Assembly (NCBI GenBank): GCA_963786975.1
Contig: CAWBBE010000004.1
Span: forward strand, 575,895 to 639,894
DNA length: 64,000 bases
Origin: Palsa-506 sp963786975
GTDB lineage: Bacteria; Actinomycetota; Actinomycetes; Streptosporangiales; Streptosporangiaceae
Direction: 5' to 3'
Part shown: piece by piece, positions 43,411 through 52,200 of the stretch
Layout of the letters: every line of letters starts with the position of its first letter
Numbering within the stretch: the stretch's first letter is position 1
The notes under the pieces: generated by a model
What the model saw: the letters and a program-made list of their open reading frames with translations, nothing else
Database searches by the model: none
What the model was told of the DNA's origin: nothing
Program-made: the position numbers and the translations under genes

Positions 43411-44366
43411 ACGCGATGCGCACACCGGTGTGCGAGTTGCTTGGGATTGAACAGCCGATCGTCCTGGCGCCCATGGTTGCGGTTCCTCCGCTGGCCGCGG
43501 CGGTCTCGAATGCCGGCGCGCTCGGCATGGTGACGCTGACGTGGTCAGAAGACGTCGGAGCCGTGGTTCGGGAGACGGCGGCGCTGACCGCGCGGCCGTT
43601 TTGCGGCAACCTCGTGCTCACCGAAGATCGTCACCGGCGCCTTGACCAGGCCCTTGAGGCCGGCTTGCGGATCGTGTCGTTTTTCTTGGGTGATCCCAGC
43701 GGCTACATCGAGCAGGTCCACGACGCCGGGGGGATTGTCATGCATACGGTCGGCACTGCGGAGGAAGCACGGCGGGCAGTCGCGTCCGGCGTGGACGTGG
43801 TCGTCGCGCAGGGCTGGGAGGCCGGCGGACACGTGTGGGGCAGTGTCGCGACACTGCCGCTGGTGCCCGCCGTGGTGGACGCGGTGGCGCCGGTGCCGGT
43901 GATCGCGGCTGGCGGGATCGGTGACGCTCGCGGAGTTGCCGCGGTGCTCGCCCTGGGCGCCCAGGCCGCGTGGCTGGGCACGCGGTTCCTGCTGGCCGAG
44001 GAGATGCCGATCCATGAGGACTACCGGCGCCGGCTGATCGCCGCGGCCGAGACCGATCCGCAGCGGTACCCCAACCTGTACTCGGTCGGGTGGCCCGACT
44101 CTCCCCACCGCGCGCTGCGCAACTCGACCGCCGACGCGTGGCAGGCCGCGGGCCGCCCCCCACTCGCGCAGCGGCCCGGAGCGGGCGACGTGATCGCGCA
44201 CTTCGCCTCCGGCGAACCAATCGTCCGTTACGAGCCAGCACCGCCGATGGCCGGGACCACCGGTGACATCGAAGCGCTCTCGATGTGGGCCGGGCAGGGC
44301 GTTGCACTCGCGAGGAAGTCCCAGTCAGCGGCGGACATCGTGACCGAACTCACCTCCCGCCTGTAA
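43407..44366 (+). CDS. Nitronate monooxygenase (NMO/2-nitropropane dioxygenase family)
   Basis: 319 residues; ATGA overlap with the redoxin gene. IVLAPMVAVPPLAAAVSNAG is the FMN-binding start, then MHTVGTAEEARRAVASGVDV, VVAQGWEAGGHVWGSVATLP (class signature Q-G-x-E-A-G-G-H) and VIAAGGIGDARGVAAVLALG. It oxidises toxic nitronates (propionate-3-nitronate) using FMN. Pairing with a peroxidase fits disposal of the peroxide formed, which is inference. Confidence 0.93.
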   Translation: MNAMRTPVCELLGIEQPIVLAPMVAVPPLAAAVSNAGALGMVTLTWSEDVGAVVRETAALTARPFCGNLVLTEDRHRRLDQALEAGLRIVSFFLGDPSGYIEQVHDAGGIVMHTVGTAEEARRAVASGVDVVVAQGWEAGGHVWGSVATLPLVPAVVDAVAPVPVIAAGGIGDARGVAAVLALGAQAAWLGTRFLLAEEMPIHEDYRRRLIAAAETDPQRYPNLYSVGWPDSPHRALRNSTADAWQAAGRPPLAQRPGAGDVIAHFASGEPIVRYEPAPPMAGTTGDIEALSMWAGQGVALARKSQSAADIVTELTSRL

Positions 44367-44689
44367 CTCGGGCCGAAGGCGCTCGCACCGCGACCGTCGG
44401 CGCTCGTTCTCGGCCGGCAACAGGCTCGTCAAACCTGACGATGGTCCCTCCTGTGCCGCGGAAACTGGCCGTCGGCTCGACAGTAACCCCCGGCGGGCGC
44501 GGAGGACCGCAGCCGATACGCAAGCCAGCATGCAAACCTGCGGCATGAGCCCGAATTGGCCGATATGAGTGCCAGGTGCCTCCTTCGCTTGAGACCCGTG
44601 AAACGCGTAATCGGCATTAGGCGCCACGTCGCGACACCCGACTCCGAGCAGATCGTCACCTTCCGTAGCCAGGTTGCCTTTCCTGATGA
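44367..44689. other. Gene-free flank of the IS701 insertion
   Basis: No supported frame on either strand. The sequence ends directly at the left inverted repeat of the IS701 element. Confidence 0.4.
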
Positions 44690-46207
44690 CTAACGGTAGT
44701 TTGTTGACTACGGATCAGGCTCGCGGTATGCAGGGGTAATGGCGCGACTATGCCCTGGGGGTGTGCGATGACGCGACGGCGGCCCTGTCCGGCGGCTCCG
44801 GGCCCGCTGGAGGAGTATGCGGCCCGGTTTGATGACATGTTCGGCCGCCTGGCGCAGCGGCGGGGGTTCCGGGAGTATCTGGCCGGGTTACTGGCGCCGC
44901 GGGACCGGAACAAGACGCTGACGGCGCTGGCCGGGGCGGAGCCGGTGGCCGGGGCGCAGCATCCCGCGGTGCAGCGGCTGCAGTTCTTCTTGTCGGAGTC
45001 CCGGTGGGATCACGAGCAGGTCAATGCCCGCCGGCTGGAGCTACTGCTGGCCGATCGGGCGACCGCGCCGCACGAGGGCGGGGTGCTGGTGATCGATGAC
45101 AGCGGGGATCGCAAGGACGGCACCAGGACCGCACACGTGGGCCATCAGTGGCTGGGCCGGTATGGCAAGACCGACAGCGGGGTGGTGACCGTCACCACGG
45201 TGTGGGCAGATGAACGGCTGTATTACCCCGTGCATGCCGTGCCCTACACCCCGGCCCGGCACTTCGGCAAAGGCAAGAACGACCCGGCCTTCCGTACCAA
45301 GCTGGCCATCGGCGCGGATTTGGCCATCAGGGCCCGGGACGCCGGGTTCGCCTTCCGCGCGGTGTGCGCGGACAGCGCTTACGGCGACCAGGACGGGTTC
45401 CGCAGCGAACTCGCCGACGCCGGGCTGCCGTACGTGATGGCCCTCAAGCCCCGCCGCGGCACCTGGGCCTACGGCCCGGAGGCGCACACCCCCGTGGACG
45501 CGGCCCGCGTCCTGGCCTGGGGCGGGCCAGGCGATCCCCGGGACTGGCGGCCGGTTACCCGCAGCTTCCGCGACGGGCATACCGAGACCTGGTACGCCGC
45601 CGACGCGAGGCTGGGCTGGTGGGGACCGGACGGTGCCAGGCGCCTGGTGGTGGCCACCGCCGACCCGGCCATGCTGCCCGCCAAGGCCACCTGGTACCTG
45701 GTCACCAACCTGCCCCGGCCCGGCGGCCCGCGCGAGGCCGAAAGCCCCTACCCGGCCGCCGGCCTGGCCGAGATCGTGCGGATCTACGGCATCCGCCACT
45801 GGATCGAGCAGAGCTACAAGCAGGTCAAAGACGAGCTGGGCTGGGCCGACTTCCAGGTCCGCTCCGATATCGCGATCCGCCGCCACCAGACCCTGGTCAA
45901 CTGCGCGTTCAGCTTCTGCTGGGACGCCTGGTTCGCCGATCCGCCGCCCTATCCCCAGCGACCGCGGACCGCGCCAGCCCGCGGAGAGAGGGGGGCCACC
46001 CGCCGCCCCGCGCCCGCCGGCAGCGCCGTCCTGGCCGCAGGCATTACGCGCGATACGCGCCTGGCTGCATCCCTCGATCACGCTGCAGCGCTGGTGGCAG
46101 GCATGGTCAGACAGGCCCCCGCCACCCCAGCTACAAGCCCTGATCAACTCGGTCGCGGCAGGCCACGGCCTGCACCTCTACAGCCCGACTTAACAAACTA
46201 CCGCTAG
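44690..46207 (+). mobile_element. IS701-family insertion sequence, complete
   Basis: 1518 bp, bounded by ctaacggtagtttgttga (44690-44707) and its inverted copy ttaacaaactaccgctag (46190-46207), 16 of 18 matching. One transposase gene fills it, its TAG stop lying in the last three bases. No target duplication is visible. The right end is directly abutted by an IS630 element, which may have removed or displaced it. Confidence 0.88.
44768..46207 (+). CDS. IS701 family transposase
   Basis: 479 residues from ATG 44768 (an ATG six codons earlier is possible). LEEYAARFDDMFGRLAQRRG, FREYLAGLLAPRDRNKTLTA, GVLVIDDSGDRKDGTRTAHV (first catalytic Asp), RAVCADSAYGDQDGFRSELA (second Asp), IYGIRHWIEQSYKQVKDELG (catalytic Glu) give an intact DDE enzyme. 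The last codons LTNYR-stop are read from the terminal repeat itself. Appears functional. Confidence 0.93.
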   Translation: MTRRRPCPAAPGPLEEYAARFDDMFGRLAQRRGFREYLAGLLAPRDRNKTLTALAGAEPVAGAQHPAVQRLQFFLSESRWDHEQVNARRLELLLADRATAPHEGGVLVIDDSGDRKDGTRTAHVGHQWLGRYGKTDSGVVTVTTVWADERLYYPVHAVPYTPARHFGKGKNDPAFRTKLAIGADLAIRARDAGFAFRAVCADSAYGDQDGFRSELADAGLPYVMALKPRRGTWAYGPEAHTPVDAARVLAWGGPGDPRDWRPVTRSFRDGHTETWYAADARLGWWGPDGARRLVVATADPAMLPAKATWYLVTNLPRPGGPREAESPYPAAGLAEIVRIYGIRHWIEQSYKQVKDELGWADFQVRSDIAIRRHQTLVNCAFSFCWDAWFADPPPYPQRPRTAPARGERGATRRPAPAGSAVLAAGITRDTRLAASLDHAAALVAGMVRQAPATPATSPDQLGRGRPRPAPLQPDLTNYR

Positions 46208-46237
46208 TGGTCGCGCCCGTTAATTCGTCGGGGGTCA

Positions 46238-47389
46238 TCATGCCGCTAGGGGCTTGGGCGTGGCTGGATCGTGGCTGGCGAGCCGGTGCAGGAGGGAGTT
46301 GAGGTCGGTGCGGGTGAATTTCCAGTCGAATGGCCGGGCGGATGCGTTGTACCGCTTCTCGAAGGCTTGTATCTGGCTGGCAAGGATGCCGAGGTCGGCG
46401 AAGTCGTCGGGGACGAGCAGCTTGCGCTGGATGACGGAGAAGTAGACCTCGATCTGGTTGAGCCAGGAAGCGTGGATGGGCAGGTGCACCATGACCGCGT
46501 TCGGCCAGGCGTCACTGAGCCGGGTGGCGGCGGCCCAGTTGCGGTGTGAGGCACCGTTGTCAACCACCCAGAACACCCGCCTTGCGGAGGTATAGGGCTC
46601 GGTGGCCATGACCTGGTTCACCAGGGCGGTGAATGGCTTGATGCCGGTGGTGTGCTCGCACCGGCCGATCACGCGGGCGCGGTGGACGTCGTAGGCGGCG
46701 AGGTAGGCCAGGGTGCCCTTGCGGGCGTATTCGCTTTCTGCCCGCATCGCCCGGCGCGGCCCAGATGGCAGGGCGGGGTGGATGCGCCGGCGGGCTTGCA
46801 CCCCCGGTTTCTCATCGGCGCTGATCACGTATTCGTCATCGGCCAGCGCCTGGCTGTCCCATATTCGCTGGTAGAGGTCCAGCACGCGGGCGGCCTTGAA
46901 AGCGAAGTACGGATCGCGGGGGAAGATCCAGGAGCGGTGCTGCCAGGGCTTGAGCACGTCTTCGGCCAGCCAGCGGCGCACCGTGGACGCCGAGATGGCC
47001 GGCGTGATGCCGCGGGCGGCTGCCTCGCGGGCCAGGTCCGGGCAGCTCCACTTGGCTAGCGGTGCCCCGGCCGTGGCGGGCAGTTCGCAGGCCAGCGCCT
47101 TGACCTCGGCCACCACATGGGGGGCGAACTTACGCGGCCGGCCGGGCCGCGGCGCATCGGCCAGGCCATCGATGCCATGCCGGCAGAACCGCCGGCGCCA
47201 TTTGCGGGCGGTGTCATCGCAGATGCCCGGCCGGGCGGCGATCACGCTGCCGGGTAAGCCATCTGCCGCGGCCAGCACGATCCGCGCCCGCATCACCAGG
47301 CGATGCGGCGCCGATGTCCGCCGGGCCAGCGATTGCAGCGCAGCGCGGTCTGCGGCATCTAGCGTCACGACGTAAGGACTGACATGCAA
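46238..47389 (-). CDS. IS630 family transposase
   Basis: 383 residues from TTG 47389 (GAGGAG six bases upstream); the longer ATG frame at 47488 lacks a site and would overlap the passenger start. N-terminal helix-turn-helix pair LVMRARIVLAAADGLPGSVI, WRRRFCRHGIDGLADAPRPG, GAPLAKWSCPDLAREAAARG. The DDE domain has YVISADEKPGVQARRRIHPA, FWVVDNGASHRNWAAATRLS and MVHLPIHASWLNQIEVYFSV, with all three acids. The stop is two bases inside the left repeat. Confidence 0.92.
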   Translation of the reverse strand: MHVSPYVVTLDAADRAALQSLARRTSAPHRLVMRARIVLAAADGLPGSVIAARPGICDDTARKWRRRFCRHGIDGLADAPRPGRPRKFAPHVVAEVKALACELPATAGAPLAKWSCPDLAREAAARGITPAISASTVRRWLAEDVLKPWQHRSWIFPRDPYFAFKAARVLDLYQRIWDSQALADDEYVISADEKPGVQARRRIHPALPSGPRRAMRAESEYARKGTLAYLAAYDVHRARVIGRCEHTTGIKPFTALVNQVMATEPYTSARRVFWVVDNGASHRNWAAATRLSDAWPNAVMVHLPIHASWLNQIEVYFSVIQRKLLVPDDFADLGILASQIQAFEKRYNASARPFDWKFTRTDLNSLLHRLASHDPATPKPLAA

Positions 47390-47486
47390 GGCAGTCTCCT
47401 CACCCAAGATCACCAGGGTCCGCGGCAGGATCCCAAACCAGCGATCATGAGCGGCGATGACACGCCGGTCAGGCACGATAGAGCCC

Positions 47487-47867
47487 ATGGCCAAGCCACC
47501 GGAGTCCACCAAGACCTCGCTGCGCCAGCGCCTGACCGCCCGCGCCCGCGAACGCTGGCCCCAGCTTGCCAATGTCCTCGTGCGCTACCGCGGTGCCTTC
47601 GCCTACATCGACGGCGAGCTCCCCGACGGCACCACCCTGCCCCTATGCCGGCTGCGCTACGGCGGATCCGCGCACACCTGGGGCTTCGCGATCTACCGGG
47701 CCAGCCACGACGACTACGAGCCCAGCATCCTGCCCAGCGGCTACCCCGCCGGCAGCCCGCAAGAAGCCCTCGACTGCGCCTGCGGCCTCTACCTCGCCGA
47801 CCTAACCGCCTGGACCAGCCAGCTACCAGGCAGCGACCCCCGACGAATTAACGGGCGCGACCACTAG
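47487..47867 (+). CDS. Passenger hypothetical protein of the IS630 element
   Basis: 126 residues from ATG 47487. RQRLTARARERWPQLANVLV, RYRGAFAYIDGELPDGTTLP, LCRLRYGGSAHTWGFAIYRA, GSPQEALDCACGLYLADLTA. A well-formed soluble protein; I have no functional family for it. Its last ten codons and stop TAG lie inside the right terminal repeat, so gene and element are fixed together. The start is back-to-back with the transposase leader. Could be a regulator or accessory of transposition. Confidence 0.7.
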   Translation: MAKPPESTKTSLRQRLTARARERWPQLANVLVRYRGAFAYIDGELPDGTTLPLCRLRYGGSAHTWGFAIYRASHDDYEPSILPSGYPAGSPQEALDCACGLYLADLTAWTSQLPGSDPRRINGRDH

Positions 47868-47922
47868 TTCCAGACCCACCACCAGCACCGGCCGGCCCAC
47901 ACCGCTCCTGCACAGCGCCACA

Positions 47923-48022
47923 CCGCTGAAACTGTTGCCCGAACCGGCCGACTTCGACCAGCACCGCGTCCCGAAGACAAGCTCGCGCCAGTGCTCTGTC
48001 AATGAATATCGCCTGGTCGCAT
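47923..48022 (+). mobile_element. Integrase 3'-end remnant
   Basis: Reads PLKLLPEPADFDQHRVPKTS then, slightly altered, VNEYRLVA-stop: the C-terminus of an rve-type integrase of the kind scattered through this window. Lies directly after the IS630 element. Confidence 0.75.
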
Positions 48023-48332
48023 GACGTGGACAAGGTATTAGGCACGCACAATCCTAAATTGCGTAGAGCCTGCGTATTAGCAGAAGAAAATCACGGCGGC
48101 CAGCCGGTACGCCGAGTACGACCGCCTACCGCTACGAAGACAGCCATAACCAGCGGCTTCGCAGCCGAGGCGAGCGGGCTGAAGACATATAAGTCGCTGC
48201 ACGGAGTGGATCCGAAGGTCGCCGGCAAGCAGCGTGTTCTCGATGCTGGGCTCTAATGGGTCGATAAGTCAATAGCGAACCATGGTTATGTGTCGGTTGA
48301 CCTGCATCCCCGGGGCCGCTAAGGTCCGCTGC

Positions 48333-48563
48333 ATGAAGATCATCATTCACGCGGCGTACGACACCGACACAGGACAGCTTTTCGAGGCTGACGAACATGA
48401 TGCACATGATGCGCAGGCGGTCCTGACCGGGCCGTATACCATGTGGGTGGAAGATTCCACGGCTCAGCCGGCTCGCCACCACGTGGAAAATGCCACCGAC
48501 CTCGCGGACGCAACGCTTCGCGAAATCGCCGGCCTCACCTATCTAACGGTCGGCAACGAATGA
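48333..48563 (+). CDS. Small hypothetical protein of the 730-bp repeat, copy A (76 aa)
   Basis: MKIIIHAAYDTDTGQLFEAD, then (E)HDAHDAQAVLTGPYTMWVED, a T/P-rich linker, HHVENATDLADATLREIAGL and TYLTVGNE. The copy at 62615 differs at about nine positions, most of them conservative, and by one HDA unit, so the frame seems under selection. The Asp/His stretch is a 9-bp tandem repeat in DNA. No known domain. Start ATG preceded by no strong ribosome site. Confidence 0.6.
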   Translation: MKIIIHAAYDTDTGQLFEADEHDAHDAQAVLTGPYTMWVEDSTAQPARHHVENATDLADATLREIAGLTYLTVGNE

Positions 48564-48654
48564 TTCCTCAACCGCGCTCAGCGGTGATCAGTCCTTCGCC
48601 GTTAGCATGTGTGCCGCTCGAATATTCGATTGACCGGCCGATCCGCGCTTTCGC

Positions 48655-49109
48655 GTCATAGCATGCCACGACCGCCGCGCGCCTGTGGGTGCCAGAAACT
48701 CGCACGCGGGTTCTGAGCTGGTGTTGGCCTCATCAACAAGTACTACCAAGCGGCATAGCTAATCTTATAAAATCCCAGGTCAGACGCCGTGCAATTGGTT
48801 TGAAGCGGTACGGGCCAGGGATCGCGGCAGGATCAACGCAGCTGGGCTCGCCGGGGAATTCGCCCGCGGTCAGCAGCGTGACGTGTGACGCAACAGCCAC
48901 GACGATGAGGGTTCAGGCGTCGCGGGGCTCACCCGAGACCTGGCCGGGTGCCGGGCAATGGCGAGGTGTGTCCCGGCCAGGAGTCGCCGCCGGTTGCCGA
49001 TCGCGGACGAAGGTCCCGCCGAGAACAGACCTTCGCACCTGCACGCTGACCTCGGCCGGGGGTCGGCTGATGCTATCGGTAATACTGCCGGCTGCCGCCC
49101 GGAGGAGCC
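48655..49109. other. Gene-free region upstream of the nitroreductase fragment
   Basis: No coding frame on either strand. An AT-richer patch (aatcttataaaatccc near 48763) could be a promoter remnant. Contains the possible DosR-like site listed separately. Confidence 0.4.
49005..49016 (+). promoter_or_regulatory. Possible DosR-type box
   Basis: GGAC-gaag-GTCC palindrome about 95 bp upstream of the Acg-like nitroreductase fragment. DosR boxes have the form GGGAC-N4-GTCCC; here the outer G is lost on one side. Context (Acg-like and PNPOx-like genes) is typical of DosR regulons. Weak by sequence alone. Confidence 0.3.
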
Positions 49110-49469
49110 ATGGACATTCTCCCGTTGCCCGTCCAGCGGCTGATTGGGCCAGAGCCGCTGACCGTGGCGGAGATCGCCGCCTACGTCATAGGGGCGGCGG
49201 TGCGGGCTCCCTCGGTACACAACACCCAGCCATGGTGGTTCAGCGTCGGCGGGCAGGAGATCAGCCTGCACGCTGACGTCGGCCGGCAGTCGACGGAGGC
49301 TGATCCCGGCAGTCGCGAGATGATGATCAGCTGCGGTGCCGCGCTGTCTACTGCCAGGCTCGCCCTGCGCTCGCTCGGAGACAGTCATCCAGACAGCGGT
49401 CAGTGTACGGCGCCCGCCCGCCAGCGTCTTGTTCGCAAGCGGCGGCGAACATCTCAGCATCAGCCATGA
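49110..49469 (+). pseudogene. Acg-like nitroreductase, 3'-truncated
   Basis: ATG 49110 with GGAGGA upstream. EIAAYVIGAAVRAPSVHNTQ PWWFSVGGQEISLHADVGRQ, PGSREMMISCGAALSTARLA LRSLG is the N-terminal third of Acg-type (Rv2032-like) nitroreductases. After ~100 residues the similarity stops, replaced by an arginine-rich tail to a stop just after the next start codon. The family is usually ~330 residues, so ~220 are missing, apparently by deletion joining it to the next gene. Confidence 0.75.
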
Positions 49470-49972
49470 ATGAAAGACCGGGGGACCAGCTTCGTTGGCA
49501 GGAACTAACCAAGGGCGAGTGCTTCCAGCTGCTGGCTCAGAAGCATCTGGGCAGGGTGGCTTTCGTCGACGACCGCGGGCCGATCGTATTTCCTGTCAAC
49601 TTCGTCCTCGACCGCCACATGGTGGTGTTCCGCACCGACGCGGGAACCAAACTGGACGCTGCGAGCCGCGGCAGCCGGGTGGCGTTCGAGGTCGATGGCA
49701 CCGACGCTGCGGCTCACACTGGCTGGAGCGTGGTGATCCGCGGTGAGGTCGTAGAGGTCACCGACCCGGCAGAGTTGGCGCGCCTGCGCAAGCTGCCGCT
49801 GGATCCGTGGGCACCGGGTGCCAAGACCCGCTACGTACGCATCCTGCCCGCAGTGCTGACCGGCCGGCGGATCTCGGCACCCAGTAGCCCTTCGAATCGG
49901 GGTGGCGAACCCACATCCCTGGGGCGAAGCCCATCCAAATGCGGTGAGGCCAGGCCATGGGAACGGACATAG
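49466..49972 (+). CDS. Pyridoxamine 5'-phosphate oxidase-like (FMN-binding split-barrel) protein
   Basis: 168 residues from ATG 49466. LTKGECFQLLAQKHLGRVAF, VDDRGPIVFPVNFVLDRHMV, VFRTDAGTKLDAASRGSRVA, FEVDGTDAAAHTGWSVVIRG form a split barrel binding FMN or F420. The C-terminal ~25 residues overlap the next gene. Such proteins are common with Acg-like nitroreductases in hypoxia regulons. It overlaps the following ligase gene by 16 bp, so the two are coupled. Confidence 0.88.
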   Translation: MNERPGDQLRWQELTKGECFQLLAQKHLGRVAFVDDRGPIVFPVNFVLDRHMVVFRTDAGTKLDAASRGSRVAFEVDGTDAAAHTGWSVVIRGEVVEVTDPAELARLRKLPLDPWAPGAKTRYVRILPAVLTGRRISAPSSPSNRGGEPTSLGRSPSKCGEARPWERT

Positions 49973-51519
49973 ATCAAGAAGAGTTCGGCGAGCACGATTA
50001 CCTGCGCTTCCGGGAACGGCTCGAGCAATGCCTGTCCGCGCTCGGGCAGCTGCTTGAACGGCCTGGCTTCGGCGTCGGCCCCGCCACTATAGGTGCCGAG
50101 CTCGAACTGTTCCTGGTCGACGGCGCGGCCCGACCGCTGCCGCACAACCGGGCCATCCGTGCCGCGGCGGCCGACCCGCGGGTCACGGTTGAGCTGAACC
50201 GCTTCAACCTGGAGCTCAACGCCTCACCGGCCCTGCTGGCCGGCCGCCCATTCGCTGCGCTCGGCGGCGAGCTGAACGTGCTGCTTGATCGCGTGGCCGA
50301 CGCCGCCAAAGACCACGCAGGCCGGCTCGCGCTTATTGGCATTCTGCCCACCCTCAGCCAGGCTGACCTCGGTCCCGGCGCGATAACGGACGTGCCGCGT
50401 TACCGGGCGCTGAACAGCGGCCTGCGGCGGCTCCGCCAGGACCCGTTTCGTATCCGGATCGCTGGCGAGGACCCGCTGGATCTGGCCAGCGAGGATGTCG
50501 CGCTGGAAGGGGCAAACAGCTCGTTCCAGGTGCACCTTCGCGTCGATCCGGCCGACTTCACGCGCACCTACAACGCGGTCCAGCTGGCTACGGCACCTGT
50601 GCTGGCAGTATCCGGCAACTCGCCCACATTTCTGGGCCACCGGCTCTGGGACGAGACACGGATCGCCCTGTTCAAGCAGTCGGTTGACGATCGCGAGGGC
50701 CACGGACCACGCCGCCGGCTAGCCCGCACGGCACTCGGGACAGGCTGGCTGCGGGGCGGCGTGCTGGAGCTGTTCACCGAGAGCATCCGGCTGCACCAGC
50801 CGCTGCTGCCGGCCCTGCGCCAGCCGCTGCCGCCGGCGGTGGGAAGCCTGGACCTGCGGCCCGGCTGCGCCGGGCGGCAGGCGCCATCCCTGGATGAGCT
50901 CAGGCTGCACCAGGGCACCGTGTGGCGCTGGAACCGGGCCATCTACGACCCTGCGTCTCTTGGGCATCTGCGGATCGAGATGCGGGCCCTGCCTGCCGGC
51001 CCCACCGTCATTGACATGCTGGCCAACGCCGCTTTCCTGATCGGCCTGTCCCTGTGGCTGGCGGGGCAGGACCAGCAGTGGACCTATGCGCTACCGTTCG
51101 AGCGTGCCGATCACAATATTTACCGTGCCGCCCAGCAAGGCCTGTCCGCTCAGCTGAGCTGGCCAGCCGAGCACCGGGATCAAATACGGACGCTTGTTGC
51201 TGCCAAGCTCGTGGCCGAGCTGGTGCCGGCGGCAAGGCAAGGGCTGCTCCAGGCCGGCGTGGCAGCGGCAGAGGCGGACGGGCTGCTCGAAGTGATTTCT
51301 GCCCGGGCGGCCTCAGGACAGACCGGCGCCGCGTGGCAGCGCGCCACACTAGCCGCCGCCGAGCGCGGTCTTGACCGAGAGCACGCGCTGGCCGTGATGC
51401 TTGACCGCTACCTCCAGCACGCGGAGACCGGGCTGCCAGTCCACGCCTGGCCAGTCGTCGGCCGGCCAGGGATAGCGCGCCACACCCGACCCGGGCCAGC
51501 ACGGCGTGCAGAAACCTAG
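49957..51519 (+). CDS. Glutamate-cysteine ligase family 2 (GCS2)-type carboxylate-amine ligase
   Basis: 520 residues. Glutamine-synthetase-like fold with GPATIGAELELFLVDGAARP, VELNRFNLELNASPALLAGR (metal and substrate acids), ANSSFQVHLRVDPADFTRTY, NSPTFLGHRLWDETRIALFK, GHLRIEMRALPAGPTVIDML. GCS2 members form gamma-glutamyl amides, but many, like YbdK, have weak or unknown activity. The last ~150 residues are a helical extension. Overlaps the PNPOx-like gene. Confidence 0.82.
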   Translation: MGTDIDQEEFGEHDYLRFRERLEQCLSALGQLLERPGFGVGPATIGAELELFLVDGAARPLPHNRAIRAAAADPRVTVELNRFNLELNASPALLAGRPFAALGGELNVLLDRVADAAKDHAGRLALIGILPTLSQADLGPGAITDVPRYRALNSGLRRLRQDPFRIRIAGEDPLDLASEDVALEGANSSFQVHLRVDPADFTRTYNAVQLATAPVLAVSGNSPTFLGHRLWDETRIALFKQSVDDREGHGPRRRLARTALGTGWLRGGVLELFTESIRLHQPLLPALRQPLPPAVGSLDLRPGCAGRQAPSLDELRLHQGTVWRWNRAIYDPASLGHLRIEMRALPAGPTVIDMLANAAFLIGLSLWLAGQDQQWTYALPFERADHNIYRAAQQGLSAQLSWPAEHRDQIRTLVAAKLVAELVPAARQGLLQAGVAAAEADGLLEVISARAASGQTGAAWQRATLAAAERGLDREHALAVMLDRYLQHAETGLPVHAWPVVGRPGIARHTRPGPARRAET

Positions 51520-51639
51520 GCGTGGTGCCCCCGCATTGCACGCTGGAGGGCAGCCATTGCTGCCGCAAGGGCCAGCACGCGCCAAGGACGCGCACGGGCC
51601 TTTGCGCCATGGTCCTCCTGACCGCGCGGCTCCTTCGAC

Positions 51640-51960
51640 GACGTGTTCACGGCAGCGGGCGTCAGGATGCGGGCCAGCCCGTCGCAGGCGCAGAGAGCGA
51701 ACGCGATCTGCGAAAAGAATGGTCGGCGCCCTGTGCCGGGAGCTGTTCGACCGGCTGCTGATCGTTAATGAGCACCACCTGCGCCGGGTGCTGACCGGGT
51801 ACCAGCTGCACTACAACACCGCCCGGCCGCACCGTACCTCCGGCCAACTCGCCCGGCTCAAGCTCCCACCCGGCCAACGCAGATCAGCCTCGCCGAGCAC
51901 CGGATCCGCCGGAAACAAGTCCTCGGCGGGCTCACGCACGAGTACCAGATCGCCGCCTGA
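51640..51960 (+). mobile_element. Integrase C-terminal remnant with frameshifts
   Basis: FTAAGVRMRASPSQAQRANA IC, then in the next frame MVGALCRELFDRLLIVNEHH, LRRVLTGYQLHYNTARPHRT, and after another shift ISLAEHRIRRKQVLGGLTHE YQIAA-stop. This is the last third of an rve integrase (APRMNAICERLVGTLRRELL... GGLINEY...). Non-functional. Confidence 0.8.
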
Positions 51961-52018
51961 CGGCCTGGCTGCTACGAGAAGGAGCAGGTCACCGCGACTA
52001 GCGTGTGTTCGAGCCCCG

Positions 52019-52200
52019 GGTGAGCTGCTCAAGCTCGGTCACCGGGTCACTGGGTCGGCGCGTCTGCGATCCGCCGGATCCTCAAAGCGCTGGAGATCCC
52101 GCCGACACCGCTGCGCCGCACCGACGCGATGTGGCGGCAGTTCCTGCATGCGCAAGCCGCGACGATGCTCGCCACCGACTTCTTCCAGGTGGACTCCACG
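52019..52200 (+). mobile_element. Integrase internal remnant
   Basis: GELLKLGHRV, RIRRILKALEIPPTPLRRTD and AMWRQFLHAQAATMLATDFF are spread over shifting frames: the segment just before the first catalytic Asp of the same integrase family. It follows the C-terminal remnant, so the order is reversed compared with a single gene. At least two insertions decayed here. From 51520 to 52530 nothing else is seen. Confidence 0.75.

Larger units (their letters stand above)
46204..47867. mobile_element. IS630-family element with a passenger gene, inserted at the IS701 right end
   Basis: Perfect 33-bp terminal repeats (46204-46236 and 47835-47867), each outer end being CTAG, consistent with IS630's TA target (TA at 46205-46206 and 47865-47866). 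It contains a minus-strand transposase and a plus-strand passenger gene. The left TA coincides with the TAG that ends the IS701 element and its transposase gene. The repeats are still identical, so the insertion is young. Confidence 0.9.
47923..48654 (+). repeat. ~730-bp direct repeat, copy A (integrase tail + small gene)
   Basis: Matches 62205-62944 over its length, with small indels. Contents in order: integrase 3' remnant (47923-48022), a gtggacaaggtatt... stretch, ~270 bp of leader with ataagtcgctgca, the small gene 48333-48563, and a tail with tgccgctcgaatattcgatt. The tail occurs a third time at 60630-60700. Confidence 0.85.

Noticed and set aside
45041..46147. Minus-strand 368-codon frame inside IS701
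   Set aside because: Shadow of the transposase gene; Gly/Val-rich without domain.
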